DNA of 26,048 bases from an uncultured Eudoraea sp. Its GTDB lineage: Bacteria > Bacteroidota > Bacteroidia > Flavobacteriales > Flavobacteriaceae. This document shows, in pieces, positions 23,703 through 26,048 of the stretch; the first letter of the stretch is position 1, and the number at the start of each line of letters is the position of its first letter. Where the stretch lies: contig CAJQNH010000002.1 of the NCBI GenBank assembly GCA_905479615.1, positions 1 through 26,048 on the forward strand, in the 5' to 3' direction. A model generated the notes under the pieces. It saw only the letters and a list, made by a program, of their open reading frames with translations, had not been told where the DNA came from and ran no database searches. The position numbers and the translations under genes are program-made.

Positions 23703-23735
23703 CATCCCCTTTTATATAAAAAGGATGGTGTTTTT
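23703..23735 (+). terminator. Terminator-like hairpin after the PaaE-like gene
   Basis: CATCC (23703-23707) pairs with GGATG (23723-23727), and inner TTTT with AAAA extends the stem past a CC bulge. A run of five T (23731-23735) follows after three bases. It lies 150 bp after the PaaE-like stop codon, so it could end a transcript from that gene or a short RNA between. Confidence 0.45.
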
Positions 23736-23897
23736 ATTAAAAATCACATAAGACAAACCCGCTTTTTAGAAACTATGTAGTTTGTAATTGTTGTTGTTTT
23801 CAATTAAGCCTCCCAAAGAATGGTATTTTATCCCCCAAAGTAGATCACATATCCCATTTTACTAAGTATCAGCTCCATTTTTCTATAACTATTATAA

Positions 23898-23911
23898 ACT
23901 AAACGGTTTGT
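23898..23911 (+). promoter_or_regulatory. TetR-type operator motif, copy 1
   Basis: ACTAAACGGTTTGT fits the consensus ACTWARYGGTYKGT shared by all three sites in this region; the outer bases are partly symmetric (AAC-n5-GTT). It lies 362 bp before the TetR start, with no clear -7 box nearby. Confidence 0.4.
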
Positions 23912-24098
23912 TCAGTTCATTTTATGTTGCAGGTGATCTTAAAGAGAATATCAACCTCCAAAAATACCCTATTCGGGAATAGTTCCTTAAAAATCACTAG
24001 TCCAAATCGATAAATTATTGCTTATTTATTGGTCGCTTTTTTTAGTTTTTAAGACAAAAAAAGGTCTAAACAACAAATAAAATACCGTTGGTCGATAT

Positions 24099-24126
24099 TT
24101 TTTACCGACTAAGTGGTCGGTAAAAA
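24099..24126 (+). promoter_or_regulatory. Palindromic TetR-type operator, copy 2
   Basis: Perfect 11-bp arms TTTTTACCGAC (24099-24109) and GTCGGTAAAAA (24116-24126) around six bases. Inside it, 24108-24121 fits ACTWARYGGTYKGT. ACCGAC/GTCGGT is the kind of dyad bound by TetR-family dimers. Without a U tract after the stem, a terminator is unlikely. Confidence 0.6.
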
Positions 24127-24236
24127 TCAAGCCAGGTAATGCAGTTTATCGGGAATTGAACATTTTAACGAATTTTTAAAGTCATACATCCTTTAATATC
24201 CACCTTCCTGCCGTTTCAGGGGTTCTTTGTTTATAG

Positions 24237-24250
24237 ACTTAACGGTCTGT
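24237..24250 (+). promoter_or_regulatory. TetR-type operator motif, copy 3 (autoregulatory)
   Basis: ACTTAACGGTCTGT ends 22 bases before the TetR ATG and 8 bases after a weak -7-like TTCTTTG (24223-24229), so a bound repressor would cover the start of the transcript. This is the usual place for TetR autorepression. Confidence 0.55.
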
Positions 24251-24272
24251 TTAACCCCAAAACCCAAATCTA

Positions 24273-24890
24273 ATGGATAAGAATTTAAAACGCATGGCTA
24301 CCATGCACCGGATGCAAGTTACTGGATTAGAGTTATTTTATAAGAATGGCTATTATAATACCAGTATTGATGATATCTTAAAATCCCTTTCTCTTTCTAA
24401 AGGAGCCTTTTACTATCATTTTCAATCTAAAGAAGATTTTTTCGTAAGTATTGTTCAAAACCTAATTGTTCGTAAAGTATATAGCATGCTTATTGAACCA
24501 ATAGAAGGTAAAGAAAACCCCTTCACTGTTATTGACAAATGTTTTGAAAATGCATTAGAAACAGCTGAACATAATGAAATGGATTATGGTTTCGTCCTAA
24601 GTAACTTTATTTCAGAATTCAACAGAAGAAATACTGTTATTTCTAATTACTTAATGGATATTTATAAAGTTTGGGAAGTTAATTTAATCTCAATCCTTCA
24701 AAAAGGAAAGTCCGATGGCTATGTAGATAGACATGTGGACAGTGAAGGTGTTGCAACTTATTTAATTTCCTCATACATGGGTGTAAGAACATTAATGGTG
24801 CAGGGTAATTGCAGAAATTTGCGATACAAATACATGCAACAATTGAGGCAATATTTTAATTCATTAACTCAAAAGGAGGCTGTATTATAA
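24273..24890 (+). CDS. TetR/AcrR family transcriptional regulator
   Basis: DNA-binding regulator of 205 residues, acting as a dimer. The N-terminal helix-turn-helix (about 30-50) carries the family sequence TSIDDILKSLSLSKGAFYYH followed by FQSKEDFF. The C-terminal ligand domain (about 70-200) is helical and, as in most of the family, does not reveal the ligand. Three copies of a TetR-type operator lie in the upstream spacer, one touching its own promoter region, so autoregulation is likely. The gene is co-directional with the PaaE-like gene 720 bp upstream, and converges on the GT9 gene with a 4-bp gap. Many TetR proteins control phenylacetate, fatty-acid or efflux genes; the PaaE-like neighbour points weakly to the first. 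Confidence 0.93.
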   Translation: MDKNLKRMATMHRMQVTGLELFYKNGYYNTSIDDILKSLSLSKGAFYYHFQSKEDFFVSIVQNLIVRKVYSMLIEPIEGKENPFTVIDKCFENALETAEHNEMDYGFVLSNFISEFNRRNTVISNYLMDIYKVWEVNLISILQKGKSDGYVDRHVDSEGVATYLISSYMGVRTLMVQGNCRNLRYKYMQQLRQYFNSLTQKEAVL

Positions 24891-24894
24891 AAAA

Positions 24895-25944
24895 CTACTT
24901 GGCCTCAAGCAGGGCGGTAATTCGGTTAATAATAGTCTCAGGCACTATTGTAGACATAACACTGTCATATCCCTCAGGCATGGTGTTTCCATATATGGAA
25001 GTTGGAATTAGTGGATATTTTGTTCTGTCTGAGAGAAGACTGTTTTCAGGTTCCTGACGAAATGGAGAAAAGCCGGCATAAGGGTGTGTAACGCCCCACA
25101 AGGTAATCGTAGGCACACTAAATATTGCAGCCAGATGGCCATTTCCGCTATCCATTGACACCATTAGGTCTAAATTCGAGATTAAAGCTAATTCTTCCTC
25201 AAAAGATAGGGTGTCAATAGTATTTATACAATTTTGACACGAATCCGACCATTGTTGGAGTTGTTTCTTTTCTAACTCCCCACCTCCAAAAAATATTATT
25301 TTATATTTATTGGTGTCATTTAATGATAAAATAATTTCTTGCATGAGACCAAAAGGATAGGTTTTCCCGGGGTAAGCAGCAAAAGGCGCGATGCCCAGCC
25401 ACTTTTGGCTATCTGACCCTGCCAATTCAAGTACTCTTTCAGGTAATACTCTTTTTGACAGAGCCCTTGCAGTTTCAAGGTTTATTGGGAATCCAAGTTT
25501 ATAAAAAACATCCGCATAGCGTTGGAAAGTAGTTTTTAAAGGCTTAAAGACCTTATTTTTATAAGCAGTCAATGCCCTTTTCTCTTTCCTGCCTTTGTCA
25601 ATCTGTATAACAGGTATGTTAGTTGACACAAAGAACCCCTTCAAAATAGAACTTCTCAGCACATTATGCAGATCGGCAACGGCGTCAATTCGCCGTGTCT
25701 TCAATTCCCTAAATAATCTCCATAAGCCCAGGATTCCCTTATGTTTACCATCAACGTCTGCTTCATAGACATGAACATTTGATAATGTGCTAAACATAGG
25801 GCTAAAAAAGGCTCTTGTAAGAACTGTAATCTTTAAATCAGGATATTCTGCGGTTAGTGCGTTTAAAACAGGAACAGTCATTGCCACATCGCCCATGGCC
25901 GACAAACGAATAACTAAAAGATGTTTGTATTTATTTTTGCCCAC
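24895..25944 (-). CDS. Glycosyltransferase family 9 (heptosyltransferase-like)
   Basis: Predicted cytoplasmic-face enzyme that adds a sugar (ADP-heptose in the best known members) to the lipopolysaccharide core. The 349 residues have the GT-B fold: N-terminal half with LLVIRLSAMGDVAMTVPVL (9-27) and DGKHKGILGLWRLFRELK near 64; C-terminal half with FFGGGELEKKQL and the family motif SMDSGNGHLAA, then TITLWGVTHPYAGFSP, which bind the nucleotide sugar. The first codon is GTG (25942-25944); no other start is possible before the first strand. The gene overlaps the end of the DUF4254 gene by 14 bp, so translation is probably coupled. Such a GT9-DUF4254 pair is, from memory, common in flavobacteria. 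Confidence 0.92.
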   Translation of the reverse strand: MGKNKYKHLLVIRLSAMGDVAMTVPVLNALTAEYPDLKITVLTRAFFSPMFSTLSNVHVYEADVDGKHKGILGLWRLFRELKTRRIDAVADLHNVLRSSILKGFFVSTNIPVIQIDKGRKEKRALTAYKNKVFKPLKTTFQRYADVFYKLGFPINLETARALSKRVLPERVLELAGSDSQKWLGIAPFAAYPGKTYPFGLMQEIILSLNDTNKYKIIFFGGGELEKKQLQQWSDSCQNCINTIDTLSFEEELALISNLDLMVSMDSGNGHLAAIFSVPTITLWGVTHPYAGFSPFRQEPENSLLSDRTKYPLIPTSIYGNTMPEGYDSVMSTIVPETIINRITALLEAK

Positions 25945-26048
25945 GCAAAACCGGATTTAACTCCTCATCATTGTACATCTTCATTTGCCTGTAGATCTTC
26001 ATAAAAATGACACCTTGTTCAATATCAGTCAGCAATTGATCAATTGCT
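25931..26048 (-). CDS. DUF4254 domain protein, C-terminal 38 residues only
   Basis: The frame runs from the window edge to TAA at 25931-25933 and encodes the last 38 complete codons of a protein ending YRQMKMYNDEELNPVLRG followed by QK. This matches the C-terminus of DUF4254 proteins as I remember them (KIYRQ-KMYND-LNPVL). The stop overlaps the GT9 start by 14 bp in a different frame. Its function is not known; the pairing suggests a role in lipopolysaccharide or cell-surface glycan synthesis. Most of the gene lies outside the window. Confidence 0.7.
   Translation of the reverse strand, partial: AIDQLLTDIEQGVIFMKIYRQMKMYNDEELNPVLRGQK

Larger units (their letters stand above)
23553..24272. 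other. 720-bp gene-free region with regulatory motifs
   Basis: By far the longest spacer in the window. It holds a terminator-like hairpin (23703-23735), three related TetR-type operator motifs (23898, 24108 and 24237) and a short perfect dyad CTATTC-GG-GAATAG (23969-23982). The longest ATG frame I looked at is 29 codons (23924-24013) and has no support. I see no tRNA-like sequence, no riboswitch I recognise, and no readable remains of a protein-coding gene. Its size and three operators suggest a once larger locus or a control region for a small RNA. Confidence 0.6.

Noticed and set aside
23924..24013. A 29-codon ATG frame 12 bases after operator copy 1
   Set aside because: No -7 box at a proper distance, no hydrophobic or other recognisable pattern, and such short frames are expected by chance in AT-rich DNA.
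24099..24126. The palindrome as a rho-independent terminator
   Set aside because: On either strand the stem is followed by A residues, not by U, and it matches the TetR-operator pattern of the neighbouring sites.

Overview
The window looks like a chromosomal segment of a flavobacterium (Bacteroidota, probably Flavobacteriaceae; the genus cannot be fixed from the sequence alone). Reasons: a PorW/SprE-type type IX secretion lipoprotein, DUF4292, DUF5687, DUF6168 and DUF4254 family proteins, an HU-like/SPOR protein, an F-type ATP synthase operon without the beta and epsilon genes, low GC, and promoters of the Bacteroidetes type (TAnnTTTG at about -7) in place of clear Shine-Dalgarno sites. No tRNA, rRNA, CRISPR array, insertion sequence or phage gene was found.

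Layout. 1-689 (-): a 1-acyl-glycerol-3-phosphate acyltransferase cut by the window edge. 759-1727 (+): trpS, convergent with dprA at 1887-2990 (-). 3096-4610 (+): an HU-like/SPOR membrane protein and an acyl-CoA thioesterase, each with its own -7 box. 4633-10379 (-): a tight cluster transcribed flippase, dut, TPR protein, DUF4292 lipoprotein, EnvC-like factor, aldo/keto reductase. 10446-10961 (-): a small lipoprotein. 11048-16107 (-): atpB-E-F-H-A-G, closed by a strong terminator. 16219-20022 (-): porW, bactofilin, an AtpZ-like protein and a DUF6168 protein, upstream of atpB on the same strand. 20197-22381 (-): a two-gene ABC exporter with a DUF5687 permease. 22503-23552 (+): a PaaE-like flavin/2Fe-2S reductase. 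23553-24272: a 720-bp gene-free region with three copies of a TetR-type operator. 24273-24890 (+): a TetR-family regulator. 24895-26048 (-): a GT9 heptosyltransferase-like enzyme overlapping the end of a DUF4254 gene.

How the genes fit together: most are housekeeping or cell-envelope functions (phospholipid synthesis, peptidoglycan hydrolase control, glycan flipping and transfer, type IX secretion, proton-driven ATP synthesis). The least ordinary part is the right end. There a TetR regulator and an isolated PaaE-like reductase flank a long operator-bearing spacer, which may be the remnant or control region of a larger catabolic locus. A fourth copy of the same operator motif lies 22 kb away, between trpS and dprA. 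Two strong dyads inside the atp operon, one just after the c-subunit gene, are good candidates for setting subunit stoichiometry. I see no complete, clearly undescribed multi-gene system.
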